From NCBI RefSeq assembly GCF_004000945.1, contig NZ_BIMF01000006.1, positions 62,001 to 126,000 of the forward strand: DNA of 64,000 nt, written 5' to 3'. The position numbers and the translations under genes are program-made. The number at the start of each line of letters is the position of its first letter. The first letter of the stretch is position 1. Below, one piece after another: positions 19,197 through 27,204 of this stretch. This DNA comes from Paenibacillus lautus NBRC 15380 (GTDB taxonomy: Bacteria; Bacillota; Bacilli; Paenibacillales; Paenibacillaceae). The notes beneath the pieces are model-generated. The model was not told the DNA's origin. It was given only the letters and a program-made list of their open reading frames with translations, and searched no databases.

Positions 19197-20093
19197 TTAC
19201 TGTTTCTTGGTTTTTGTAGTGGAGGGGATTACGGGAGTGCCTGCATAAGCACGCTCCCGAATTTCGCTTGGCGATGCGCCGACATGCTGCTTGAACAGAC
19301 GATTGAAATTGGAAAGATTCCGAAACCCGCAGGAGTCCGCAATCTCGATAATCTTCTGGTCCGTCGTCTCTAGCAAGTGCACGGCATGCGTCAAGCGCAG
19401 CTGAATAAGATAATGGTGCGGTGAAGTGCCGACCGCCTGCTGGAACAGAGCGCTGAACCGGGAAGGGCTCAGATGCGTTAAATCGGACAGCTCCTGCAGC
19501 GTCCAGCTATAGTCCAGCTGAAGCTCCATCGTGCGCAGAACTTCTTTTAACGCATGCATCCCCCTGCCCTTGATCGGCCTGTTCGCTTGAGTCGGAGTCG
19601 ACAGATGACGGTTCGCCAAACTCAGGAAACGAATGAGATCCGAACGGATCAGGCTCATATAAGCGGTACCTCGGGCTTCGTACTCTTCCATCATGCGCCC
19701 CAGCAGGTGAGCCAATTCATCGTGTACGGGGGACTGCCTGTCCATGTTTCCGAGCGAACGGAAGGGAGCCATCAGATCCGGATCGAACTTGAGGTCGATG
19801 GATAACAGCGAAGGCTCGAACATAATGACATCCATCACCAGGTTCTCGGTCTCATACGCCCGGTGAAGATCATTGCTGTTGATGAAAATAATATCCCCCT
19901 GCTGAAACTGGAGCTTCATCCCGTTGATCAGAATAAATCCGGTCCCGCTCTGAATATAATTGAGCTCCAAAGCATGATGCCAATGCAGGCGCTGGGCTCC
20001 GGCAAATATGCCGTGCGTGGTCGACGCGGTAAAAGGAAAGGCAGCGTTCGTAAAATCTATAGCATCAGGAACGACACTCTGCGGACGATTCAC
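19197..20093 (-). CDS. AraC-family transcriptional regulator
   Basis: The 298-residue protein has an N-terminal cupin-like sensor domain (HWHHALELNYIQSGTGFILING, about 37-58) and two C-terminal helix-turn-helix motifs (about 195-285; SGFRNLSNFNRLFKQHVGASPSEIR). GTG 20093 follows GGAGGTG. It probably controls the downstream kinase-GH4 operon 110 nt away in response to a sugar. Confidence 0.88.
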   Translation of the reverse strand: MNRPQSVVPDAIDFTNAAFPFTASTTHGIFAGAQRLHWHHALELNYIQSGTGFILINGMKLQFQQGDIIFINSNDLHRAYETENLVMDVIMFEPSLLSIDLKFDPDLMAPFRSLGNMDRQSPVHDELAHLLGRMMEEYEARGTAYMSLIRSDLIRFLSLANRHLSTPTQANRPIKGRGMHALKEVLRTMELQLDYSWTLQELSDLTHLSPSRFSALFQQAVGTSPHHYLIQLRLTHAVHLLETTDQKIIEIADSCGFRNLSNFNRLFKQHVGASPSEIRERAYAGTPVIPSTTKTKKQ

Positions 20094-20178
20094 TAAAAAA
20101 GCACCTCCATGCCTTCGTACATCAACGTGTCAAGAATTTACCCTCATCGTAACATGAGCGCTTATCAGAAGAAAAACG

Positions 20179-20282
20179 TCTATCGATGTTTTTATCAGAA
20201 GACAGACTGCATTTAGGGAAAGTTTTTCTTGCGGGATAAAGAGGGTAGCGTACACCTGAAGTCTGTACTTTCTATCTCTTTT
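20179..20282 (+). repeat. Intergenic repeat element, copy B
   Basis: The longest shared version with copy C: ATCGAtGT, AGAAGACAGACtGC, TTTAG, AAGTTTTTCTTGCG, a loop and GAAGT-n-TACTTTCT. The arms of the closing stem differ in sequence from copies A and C (GGGATAaAG with CTTTCTATCTC) but still pair, which is compensatory change. It lies directly beside the ilvE terminator. Confidence 0.75.
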
Positions 20283-20288
20283 AAAAAA

Positions 20289-20323
20289 AGGACCCTGCCT
20301 CAGTATGCCTGAGACAGGGTCCT
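20289..20323 (-). terminator. ilvE terminator
   Basis: AGGACCCTG and CAGGGTCCT, extended by CTCAG/CTGAG with one mismatch, form a long stem followed on the minus strand by a T7 run. Confidence 0.88.
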
Positions 20324-20334
20324 TAAAGGTTCAT

Positions 20335-21411
20335 TTAAGATAATGCAAGCTCCACCGTCCAGCCGAACGGATCCTCAACCGTTCCGAGCTGAATGCCCGT
20401 GATGGCGTCATATACGCGCTTGGAGAGTTCGCCCGTTGCTCCCTCACCAATCTTCAATTGCTCATCCTGCCATTCCAGGGAGCCAATCGGTGAAATGACC
20501 GCTGCCGTGCCGGTGCCAAAAGCTTCGGTCAACAATCCGCTGCGGTGAGCCTCCACGATTTCATCAATGGAGATGGCCCGTTCTTCTACCGGGATGTTCC
20601 AATGCTGAAGCAATTGGATAACGGAGTTCCGGGTAACTCCATCCAGGATGCTGCCATTCAGTGCCGGGGTTACGACCGTATCGCCCAGCTTGAAGAACAC
20701 GTTCATGCTGCCGACTTCCTCGATATATTTGCGATGTACGCCATCGAGCCACAGCACCTGCGAGTATCCCTTCAGCGTTGCTTCATCCTGTGCCTTCAAA
20801 CCCGCCGCATAGTTGCCAGCCGTCTTGGCATTGCCCACGCCTCCGGCTACGGCACGCACGTATTTCGGCTCCACGTAAATGCTGACCGGATTGATGCCTT
20901 CCGCATAATACGAACCGACCACCGACAGGATAATCATGAACTTGTATTGCAGCGATGGCGCTACGCCAAGCACGGGCTCGGTTGCGATTACAAACGGACG
21001 GATGTAGAGCGATGTGCCCGGCTCGGAAGGAATCCAGTCGCGATCCACGAGCACCAGCTGCTTGAGCGCTTCCATAACGAGCTCCTCGTCCAATGCCGGA
21101 ATGCTCAGGCGCTGGTTGGAAAGGTTCAGCCGCTGAATATTTTTGTTCGGGCGGAACATGAGAATCCGCTCATCTTCCGTCAAGTAAGCTTTCAAGCCTT
21201 CAAACACGGTCTGCCCATAGTGAAATACCTTGGCGGCAGGGTCCAGTTCGATCGGCTGATACGGAACGACGCGCGGATCGTGCCAGCCTTTACTGGCCTC
21301 ATAATCGAGAATAAACATGTGGTCCGTAAATACCGTGCCGAAAGCCTGTTTATGATGGCTCGGCTTTGTCTTCGGGGTGGTCGTTAATTCCACGGGTATC
21401 GCGTAAGTCAT
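20335..21411 (-). CDS. ilvE: Branched-chain amino acid aminotransferase
   Basis: PLP enzyme that interconverts leucine, isoleucine and valine with their 2-keto acids. The 358-residue protein is of the eukaryotic-like BCAT length class. Schiff-base lysine is K196 in GNAKTAGNY, with FEGLKAYL and KYIEEVGSMNVFF. ATG 21411 has AAGGAG 10 nt upstream; a GTG two codons earlier is an alternative. It is divergent from a LysR gene with a palindromic site in between. Confidence 0.95.
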   Translation of the reverse strand: MTYAIPVELTTTPKTKPSHHKQAFGTVFTDHMFILDYEASKGWHDPRVVPYQPIELDPAAKVFHYGQTVFEGLKAYLTEDERILMFRPNKNIQRLNLSNQRLSIPALDEELVMEALKQLVLVDRDWIPSEPGTSLYIRPFVIATEPVLGVAPSLQYKFMIILSVVGSYYAEGINPVSIYVEPKYVRAVAGGVGNAKTAGNYAAGLKAQDEATLKGYSQVLWLDGVHRKYIEEVGSMNVFFKLGDTVVTPALNGSILDGVTRNSVIQLLQHWNIPVEERAISIDEIVEAHRSGLLTEAFGTGTAAVISPIGSLEWQDEQLKIGEGATGELSKRVYDAITGIQLGTVEDPFGWTVELALS

Positions 21412-21499
21412 GTGCACACATCTCCTTATTTTGTAAACGTTATTAGTTGAATCATATCAATCGATGCCCTATATTAAAAATATCTGATTTATAGGGATA

Positions 21500-21518
21500 C
21501 CATACCTTATAGGTATGG
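21500..21518. promoter_or_regulatory. LysR-type operator between ilvE and lysR
   Basis: CCATACCT-TAT-AGGTATGG is a perfect 8-3-8 dyad containing a T-N11-A core (ATACCTTATAGGTAT), the usual LysR-type recognition pattern. It lies 10 nt before the LysR start, so autorepression is expected. Confidence 0.65.
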
Positions 21519-21527
21519 AGAGGGGGT

Positions 21528-22424
21528 ATGAACATGGATATTCGGCAGCTAAGATATTTCCTGACGATTGCACAGGAAGGACAGATCACGCGTGCAGCGA
21601 AACAGCTCAATATGGAGCAGCCTCCATTAAGCCGTCAGCTGAAACTGATGGAGGAAGAGCTCGGGGTTCTGCTGTTTGAACGCAGTGGCAAACAGCTTCA
21701 GCTCACCCACGCAGGCGAGCTGCTGCAGAACAGAGCCGCGTCCCTGCTGAACCAGTTCAATGAAACGCTAACCGAGGTAAAGGAGATCCACGCGGGAATC
21801 CGCGGCATGCTCTCCATCGGCGCCGTCGTCTCCTGTATTTCGCTCCTGCCGCAGCGCATCCATATTTTCCGGCAGCAATATCCCGAGGTCACCTTCAAGA
21901 TTCGGGAAGGCGATCACTCCCTGCTGGCGGATCAGCTCGACAAGCGGAATATCGAGCTCGCGGTGACCCGACTCCCTTTCGAATCCAGCTTCGGACCTGA
22001 GCGTTATGCCGTTCAGCCTCTGCCCTCCGACCCGTTCGTCGCGGTCCTTCCAGGCAGCTGGGAAAGCGTATCCTCCCAATCGGAAATCTCGATGCGCGAG
22101 CTGGCGGAATATCCGTTCTTGTCCTTAAAAACCGATCAGACGATCGGGATGCATGAGCGGGTCATCCAAGAATTTAAGCGCGGCGAACTTGAACCGCGTG
22201 TCATATGCGAATGCTCCAGCGTTGCCATTATCGTTGCTTTGGTAGCTGAAGGCATCGGTGCCACCATTTTACCCGAGTCGGTCATGTCCTCATTCGCGAT
22301 CCCCAACATCCGGACACTGTCCATTACGAGCGCTGATTTCCAGTCGGACGTGGGCATTGTCTGGCTCAGGGATCATGTCCTATCCAACCGGGCCCGGCAT
22401 TTTTTAGCTACCTTTATAGAATAA
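21528..22424 (+). CDS. LysR-family transcriptional regulator
   Basis: The 298-residue protein has an N-terminal winged helix (IRQLRYFLTIAQEGQITRAAKQLNMEQPPLSRQLKLMEEELG) and a periplasmic-binding-like effector domain (about 90-295). GAGAGGGGGT lies just before ATG 21528. The divergent arrangement makes ilvE a likely target; a small organic-acid effector is family inference. Confidence 0.9.
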   Translation: MNMDIRQLRYFLTIAQEGQITRAAKQLNMEQPPLSRQLKLMEEELGVLLFERSGKQLQLTHAGELLQNRAASLLNQFNETLTEVKEIHAGIRGMLSIGAVVSCISLLPQRIHIFRQQYPEVTFKIREGDHSLLADQLDKRNIELAVTRLPFESSFGPERYAVQPLPSDPFVAVLPGSWESVSSQSEISMRELAEYPFLSLKTDQTIGMHERVIQEFKRGELEPRVICECSSVAIIVALVAEGIGATILPESVMSSFAIPNIRTLSITSADFQSDVGIVWLRDHVLSNRARHFLATFIE

Positions 22425-22485
22425 CATTTGTTGATGCCCCTCGTCTTCCCCGGCTTTGTCCAAGCCGTGCCACTTTATGCATTCG

Positions 22486-23304
22486 TTATTCATTGTTAAC
22501 AAACTTGAAGTCACGAATCGTCCCGCACCGGCTAAACCCGATATGTTGATACAATCGATTGGAGTCCGGGTTGGCCTGATCGGCATACAGCATGGGTACT
22601 AAACCGTCCTGCAGCAAACGAAGTCCAAGGTCTGCAACCAAGGCGCTGGCATAGCCTTTTTTTCGCTCGGCCCTCGGCGTGTATACAGCGTTTATACGAC
22701 CGTGCCTTGGCGACCGGTGTGCAACATTGGCCATCGATACCGCTTTGCTGCCGGCTATCCATAAATATAACCCGCCCTGTTGGATGAGTCGCTGCGCTGT
22801 CTCGACCTGGCTTGCCGCATTCGCGCGGACCCCATAAGCATCCTCCGAGAATCCGACCAGAAACCGGGCCACCAGCTGCGTATCTTCAGCAGCGGCCTGC
22901 CTGATTGTGCCCTCGACGAATTGAGGGGGCTTCACGGCGGGGGCATGATAAGACTCCATCGTCATATGAAGACGGTAGGTCCCATGACGTTCCTCTGCAT
23001 AACAGCGTGCAAACTGCTCGGCCACATCCGGCTCCCCGGTCACCCCAGAGAGGGTCACCCCCTTAAGCTCGCTTACCAGCTCTTGGAGCAGGTGCTGCCG
23101 CTTATCCCCGGAAACCTGCCGGGAAATCCATAACCATGCGTTTCTACGGGGAGACTGCGCAAAGATCATGCGTCCATCCGGCGATTTCAGCCCGATGTTC
23201 TGCGGCGACCCGGCAAGAAGATGAATCAGATTGTATGACACCTCATCCTGAATAAAATCTTCCTGGTACAGCACCTCGTCCTGAGGCTTCAATTTCGCAA
23301 GCAT
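22486..23304 (-). CDS. GNAT N-acetyltransferase behind a T-box
   Basis: The 272-residue protein has a poorly recognised N-terminal half and a C-terminal GNAT fold (about 135-270) with the acetyl-CoA loop ERKKGYASALVADL and NPDSNRLYQHIGF. The acceptor is unknown. About 100 nt upstream ends a T-box leader with terminator, so expression should rise when a specific tRNA is uncharged. That makes an amino-acid-linked role likely, for example acetylation of an amino acid or a toxic analogue; this is inference. Confidence 0.82.
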   Translation of the reverse strand: MLAKLKPQDEVLYQEDFIQDEVSYNLIHLLAGSPQNIGLKSPDGRMIFAQSPRRNAWLWISRQVSGDKRQHLLQELVSELKGVTLSGVTGEPDVAEQFARCYAEERHGTYRLHMTMESYHAPAVKPPQFVEGTIRQAAAEDTQLVARFLVGFSEDAYGVRANAASQVETAQRLIQQGGLYLWIAGSKAVSMANVAHRSPRHGRINAVYTPRAERKKGYASALVADLGLRLLQDGLVPMLYADQANPDSNRLYQHIGFSRCGTIRDFKFVNNE

Positions 23305-23404
23305 TCGTACACTCCTCTCTTTTCCATGATCAATCTCTGTCCGTCCAAGCTCTAAACCAATCGAACGGGCACGCCAGCAAAATGTCGCCTAGGGACCCAG
23401 GAAC

Positions 23405-23668
23405 GCAAAAAAGCCCCGTCCCTTGTAGGGACGGAGCCTTGTCTCCGCGTTACCACCCTGATTCGCACCGGAAAGCCGATACGCACTCTCGTCATCATCC
23501 ATCAATGATGCCCCATGATAACGGCAGGGAATACCCGGATACGCCTCAAGTTATAAACGTTCGGCGGATCTGCTCCGAGGTGATGGCCATGCATCGCCGC
23601 TGACTGCTTCGCACCACCCAGCAGTTCTCTGATTCAGCTTCCTTTGCGACCCTGGCGTCCTCATCCTA
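23405..23668 (-). promoter_or_regulatory. T-box riboswitch (apparent Ile specifier)
   Basis: Minus-strand leader with GATGAGG at the 5' base, an AGAGAACTGC...GCAG distal stem-I loop, the T-box sequence AGGGTGGTAACGC (23447-23460) and a GC-rich terminator ending in T6. Stem I can pair GAGG with CCTC and GCCA with TGGC; between them the 3' strand shows C-ATC-A, giving ATC (23582-23584) as specifier, hence tRNA-Ile. The specifier call is less certain than the T-box itself. Confidence 0.9.
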
Positions 23669-23690
23669 GCATTTTCGAAAAATTTAACTC

Positions 23691-23720
23691 AGTTTACTCC
23701 CGGCGGCATCCAGCTGTCAA
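23691..23720 (-). promoter_or_regulatory. Sigma-A promoter of the T-box transcript
   Basis: TTGACA (23715-23720), an 18-nt spacer and TAAACT (23691-23696) on the minus strand, placing the transcript start about 15 nt before the T-box. Confidence 0.65.
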
Positions 23721-23759
23721 GCCCGATTCCCCATATGAAGAAATGCTTGCGACTCCATC

Positions 23760-24302
23760 TTATTTGTTATTAAAACGGAAGACCAGCATATCCCCTTTCT
23801 CCGGATGGACGCCATCATGCTCTGTATATCTTCCGCCCGTGTACGTGTTCAACGTTTTGCGCCAAAAAATCTGAGTACTCATATTGCGCTCGGTCGGATT
23901 CGTTTGCAGCTCCCATGCACCTTGGAACTGATCGAACACAAGCTCAGCCGCTCGTTGGGCTACACCTTGTCTTCGAAAAGTCCGAAGCACAAAAAAATCA
24001 TTCAAGTAATACTGGATATTCGGCGATGGAATGTACGGGGTGGTGGCCACCAGGGCCAACCCTGCCGCAATGCCATCTACGGAGATTAGATAAGGAAAAA
24101 GCACCGATGGCTGCTCCCACCACACATCGAGCTGCTTGCTCTGTTCGCTTAGGGTCGGCACATCCTCTTTTTCAAATACACCGAACCGGTTAGGACGGAC
24201 CCCCCATATCTCAGCAATGTCATGCAAGTACAGCGGATATATGTTATGCAGAATAAATGACTGTTCCTTCGGGCATAAACGTACCTCAATATTCACGGTC
24301 AA
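23760..24302 (-). CDS. GNAT family N-acetyltransferase
   Basis: The 180-residue protein is a single GNAT domain with the acetyl-CoA motif RTFRRQGVAQRAAELVFDQF near 108-127 and a C-terminal region NMSTQIFWRKTLNTYTGG. The substrate is unknown. It lies upstream of the T-box promoter on the same strand, 40 nt away, and probably has its own transcript. Confidence 0.85.
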   Translation of the reverse strand: MTVNIEVRLCPKEQSFILHNIYPLYLHDIAEIWGVRPNRFGVFEKEDVPTLSEQSKQLDVWWEQPSVLFPYLISVDGIAAGLALVATTPYIPSPNIQYYLNDFFVLRTFRRQGVAQRAAELVFDQFQGAWELQTNPTERNMSTQIFWRKTLNTYTGGRYTEHDGVHPEKGDMLVFRFNNK

Positions 24303-24506
24303 TCCCCTCCCTAATGAATGATGTATGTAAGTTTAGTATGTCTAGGATAACATATTTACTCTTCCAAGAGGTTTACAGGTATGTAAATTGCGTTACGAAT
24401 GTTGTAAAAATCCGTTAACCCTACTCCTTATTTCACCATGATTCAGTATATGTCCTACAGCTCATCCAAAATAATGTTGAATTCTGTTAATTTATATCAT
24501 GCAAAG

Positions 24507-24535
24507 AGCCAACCGAATGTATGCATCGGTTGGCT
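24507..24535. terminator. Bidirectional terminator hairpin
   Basis: AGCCAACCGA and TCGGTTGGCT form a perfect 10-bp stem, with TTTAGTTTTC on the plus side. It lies 44 nt past the mph gene end; 24303-24578 otherwise holds only upstream sequence of the GNAT gene. Confidence 0.7.
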
Positions 24536-24578
24536 TTAGTTTTCTTAGAGCTGTAAATCCACCTAGTTCTTAAGAAGC

Positions 24579-25505
24579 TTACTCCGTCAAACCCAGGGTA
24601 TTCCGCGCCATCGTCATATACTCTTCTTGTCCTGTCAGAAGAGCGAACTGGGCGATCAGCACGGGATACGCGGCATGCTGCTCGACAATATGATCGAACA
24701 TACGCGGCCACACCCTCCCTCCGGCTTGTGCATACCGGTCCAACAGGACACGGAGATTATGCTCGCCATAAATGGCGTAGTATAATACGAAGTCTTTGGC
24801 GGGACTTGCTACCTCGGACTCCGTCCAATCCAAGAGCCCGGTAACCTGCACGCGCTCATCAATCAGGATATGCGGGGGATGAAGATCCCCATGGATGAGG
24901 GCAGAATGCGTCGGCCAGTAGGAATCCTCCTCCAGCCATTTCTGCCATCTCTCCCACAGCGCATCGGAGACGCCCAGACGGTTTTTGATGTCTTCCATAT
25001 TTTGCGCTGTCTCCACTCGAACCTCTTGGGGACTCTTCACCCGCAGGCCTGCCGCCCGCGCCGCATCATGATCGACGCCATGCAAGGCAACCAGCGTCTC
25101 AGCCAAGGAGCGGACAAATCCGTCACCCGGATTCTCATGATCCATATTCCATGCATACCCTTCCATGCTGACGGAAGCGGCAGGCTGCCCGCCAAGCAGC
25201 GGATAGGCGATGAGCTCCGGCGTGTAAATGCGCCAATCCGGCACATCAACCGGAAGATGGGACTGGATCAGCTTCAGGACCCGAGCTTCGTTGTCTGCCC
25301 TTTCCAGGACATCCGATCGTCTCGGTTTACGCAGAATCCACCGTGCTCCAGTCCCGGCTTCCTCTGCGAATCCAACAAGGAAATCCATGCCGGATTCATT
25401 CATTTCAATTCCCTCCGGATTCAATTTCACCCCGTGTTTTCCAGCAATCTCCAGCATCTCTTGTATCACTTGTGTATAATCATCATTTGGTTTTGCTATT
25501 GGCAT
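24579..25505 (-). CDS. mph: Macrolide 2'-phosphotransferase (Mph family)
   Basis: Predicted cytoplasmic kinase that inactivates macrolides by phosphorylating the desosamine 2'-hydroxyl, with GTP as usual donor in the family. The 308-residue protein shows the APH/Mph catalytic motif HGDLHPPHILID (H205-D207) and GLLDWTES (226-230). DWTE in place of the DFG-like motif is characteristic of Mph enzymes such as MphA/MphB and their Bacillus homologues. ATG 25505 has GGAAGGGG upstream. The 5' leader is about 365 nt, with a leader peptide and two terminator-like hairpins, pointing to attenuation control. Confidence 0.88.
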   Translation of the reverse strand: MPIAKPNDDYTQVIQEMLEIAGKHGVKLNPEGIEMNESGMDFLVGFAEEAGTGARWILRKPRRSDVLERADNEARVLKLIQSHLPVDVPDWRIYTPELIAYPLLGGQPAASVSMEGYAWNMDHENPGDGFVRSLAETLVALHGVDHDAARAAGLRVKSPQEVRVETAQNMEDIKNRLGVSDALWERWQKWLEEDSYWPTHSALIHGDLHPPHILIDERVQVTGLLDWTESEVASPAKDFVLYYAIYGEHNLRVLLDRYAQAGGRVWPRMFDHIVEQHAAYPVLIAQFALLTGQEEYMTMARNTLGLTE

Positions 25506-25562
25506 AAGGAATCAATCCCCTTCCATATTTCATTGCATCATGGCAGTCATAACAACAAAAAA

Positions 25563-25588
25563 AGCACAGGCATCGAGCTGCCTGTGCT
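25563..25588 (-). terminator. Attenuator terminator directly upstream of mph
   Basis: AGCACAGGCA and TGCCTGTGCT form a perfect 10-bp stem followed by T7 on the minus strand, 50 nt before the mph start. Transcripts must read through it to express mph. A competing hairpin GGAACGG/CCGTTCC (25597-25624) lies just upstream. Confidence 0.85.
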
Positions 25589-25736
25589 GGGTAACCGGAA
25601 CGGGTCTTAGCTGTCCACCGTTCCTGGGAAATGCCTACTCGAATACACGTTCAAATAAGGGAAAAGTGAAGACACCTGTTATCCCGCACATGAAAAACAT
25701 GCATTTCTATAGACATATCATAAAAATGGGTTACGT

Positions 25737-25783
25737 AAAAAAGACGGACCCATCCCGATTACCCTGCATCTGTGCAGGTCTCT
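25737..25783 (-). terminator. Leader hairpins with T6 run after the leader peptide
   Basis: On the minus strand CCTGCA/TGCAGG and an outer AGAGACC/GGTC-CG-TCT pairing are followed by TTTTTT. The segment AATCGGGA of the RNA (25753-25760) is complementary to TCCCGATT inside the leader-peptide ORF (25817-25824), so ribosome position could change folding. Confidence 0.6.
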
Positions 25784-25797
25784 TTAGCGCTATTTCA

Positions 25798-25836
25798 TTA
25801 GCCGCGAAAAGATCTCAATCGGGAATAATCCAACAT
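25798..25836 (-). CDS. Leader peptide MLDYSRLRSFRG of mph
   Basis: A 12-codon ORF with a strong GGAGG site 7 nt before its ATG, stopping at TAA and immediately followed by TGA in the next codon. Codons 6-8 encode R-L-R, a +X+ motif known to stall macrolide-bound ribosomes (for example MRLR in the ErmD leader). Its place before attenuator hairpins and an mph gene suggests a macrolide sensor. The function is inference from motif and context. Confidence 0.78.
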   Translation of the reverse strand: MLDYSRLRSFRG

Positions 25837-25869
25837 ACGTAATCCTCCGTTCGTCGTAAGTTGTGTTTA

Positions 25870-25898
25870 ATTTTACCAAAACCATCAACAGTCTGCAA
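25870..25898 (-). promoter_or_regulatory. Promoter of the mph leader
   Basis: TTGCAG (25893-25898), a 17-nt spacer and TAAAAT (25870-25875) on the minus strand. The start of transcription would fall about 25-30 nt before the leader ATG. Confidence 0.5.
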
Positions 25899-26015
25899 GA
25901 CCAACTACGGCAATGTTTCCACTTTCCATGGAAGAAGCTGTGATCCGTAATGATTCGGCACAAAATGACCAAGTCACCCCGCAAGTGCCTGCTTCTCATC
26001 TTCCGGCGGCTCTAT

Positions 26016-26306
26016 TTACGCTTCCTGCAAATGCTCCCTGCAAAAAGTCATGAGTTCTTCCTCTTCCTCCGGCTCCATGTCGAAGTCCAGGTACTGATCG
26101 GTTGTCCGCTCATAGAAGTCGTACTTTACAATGCGCGAACGCTCTTCATCATCCAGGTAAATCACTCTCAAATAGACGCCATGCTCCGAATAAAGCTCAT
26201 CATCTTCCGGCACATTCAGATCACATACAAACTCAAAGCGTTTACCTGTCAGGATTCCAAACGGATCCTTCACCAATTCAACGCTGTATTCTTTGATTGT
26301 CAGCAT
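26016..26306 (-). CDS. Small acidic conserved protein (DUF6509-like)
   Basis: A 96-residue, strongly acidic cytoplasmic protein (LNVPEDDELYSEHGVYLRVIYLDDEERSRIVKYDF; C-terminal PEEEEEL). I believe it belongs to the DUF6509 family of Bacillota; the function is unknown. AAAGGATGGG lies before ATG 26306. It is a single gene. Confidence 0.7.
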   Translation of the reverse strand: MLTIKEYSVELVKDPFGILTGKRFEFVCDLNVPEDDELYSEHGVYLRVIYLDDEERSRIVKYDFYERTTDQYLDFDMEPEEEEELMTFCREHLQEA

Positions 26307-26506
26307 ATTCCCATCCTTTCTATCACTCTACTCATTATACACAACAGTGCATTCATTCTTACACTCTTCTATTTATGAAAAGAAGCCGTAGAGAAAGGGC
26401 GGGGCCCTTCCCCATTTTCTACTCTATCAGCATATACCTCTTACGAGTGCTGCGTCATTCGCTTACGATATAGTTATGATTCCCATGTAAAAAGGAGATG
26501 AAGCGC

Positions 26507-27118
26507 GTGTCCCAAAAGGAACATCTGACCATCACGGTAGAGAAGGGCCAGCAACGCTTCTCCGTGACATCGCCTCTTGGAGGGGTAGGGCGATTCGTCT
26601 TTGTGGTGAACGATCAGTTCACCAATGCCCCCAACACCACACAAATCGCCAGTGGTTCCGGAAAAAGCAGCGCAGCGGGCAACAACGCAGCCATCAAATC
26701 ACCGCACACGTATCAGCAACAAAGCGTTGGAGCCGGCGGAATCGCCAAAAATTTAGGATTGAAAGATCCCAAGGACCAGGACCATTTCTCCAAACATCAT
26801 CCGAAACATCATTCGAAACATGGCAAGCATAGAAAACACCAAAAAGAAGTGGTATTCGTCATTAACAAGCAAGTCGTGAAGCTTCCGAAGGGAAGCAAAA
26901 ATGCGTCGGCAACGCAAATTGCCAGCGGTGCCGGCAAATACAGCACAGGCGGCACCAACTCCGCCATTGAGAGCCGCGGCACCAGACAACAGCACGCCGT
27001 CGGCGGTGGCAGCGGCAGCAAAGCGATTAACAAAGACATTAAGCATAAGGATCGGAAGTCCAAGCACCGCGACTGGAAGTCCAAGCATGACCACCGAAAA
27101 AAGAAAAAAACGTATTAA
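26507..27118 (+). CDS. Basic low-complexity protein with a duplicated motif (possible spore surface protein)
   Basis: A 203-residue protein of unknown function. Two related units of about 50 residues share (V/I)N-(D/K)-Q, then TQIASGxGKxSxxGxNxAIxS, TxQQxxVGxGG. A His/Lys-rich linker lies between them (KHHPKHHSKHGKHRKH) and a second Lys/Asp/His tail ends the protein. This design recalls spore-coat proteins of the CotG type, but no homology is claimed. GTG 26507 is chosen because AAGGAG lies 9 nt upstream, while the in-frame ATG at 26498 abuts the site. Confidence 0.65.
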   Translation: MSQKEHLTITVEKGQQRFSVTSPLGGVGRFVFVVNDQFTNAPNTTQIASGSGKSSAAGNNAAIKSPHTYQQQSVGAGGIAKNLGLKDPKDQDHFSKHHPKHHSKHGKHRKHQKEVVFVINKQVVKLPKGSKNASATQIASGAGKYSTGGTNSAIESRGTRQQHAVGGGSGSKAINKDIKHKDRKSKHRDWKSKHDHRKKKKTY

Positions 27119-27124
27119 GAAGAC

Positions 27125-27149
27125 AAAATGACCCTCGAGGGGTCATTTT
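27125..27149 (+). terminator. Terminator
   Basis: AAAATGACCC and GGGTCATTTT form a perfect 10-bp stem just after the low-complexity protein gene. The symmetrical A and T ends make it bidirectional, serving the convergent downstream gene too. Confidence 0.85.
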
Positions 27150-27204
27150 GCTTTGATACGGGCTGTAATTTAACTAAAATCGATCTGCCTATCGATGTTT
27201 GTCG

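Noticed and set aside
27160..27200. Possible fourth copy of the intergenic repeat (TATCGATGTTT)
   Set aside because: Only about 12 nt match copy B. The stem and the TTTTTCTTGCG core are missing.
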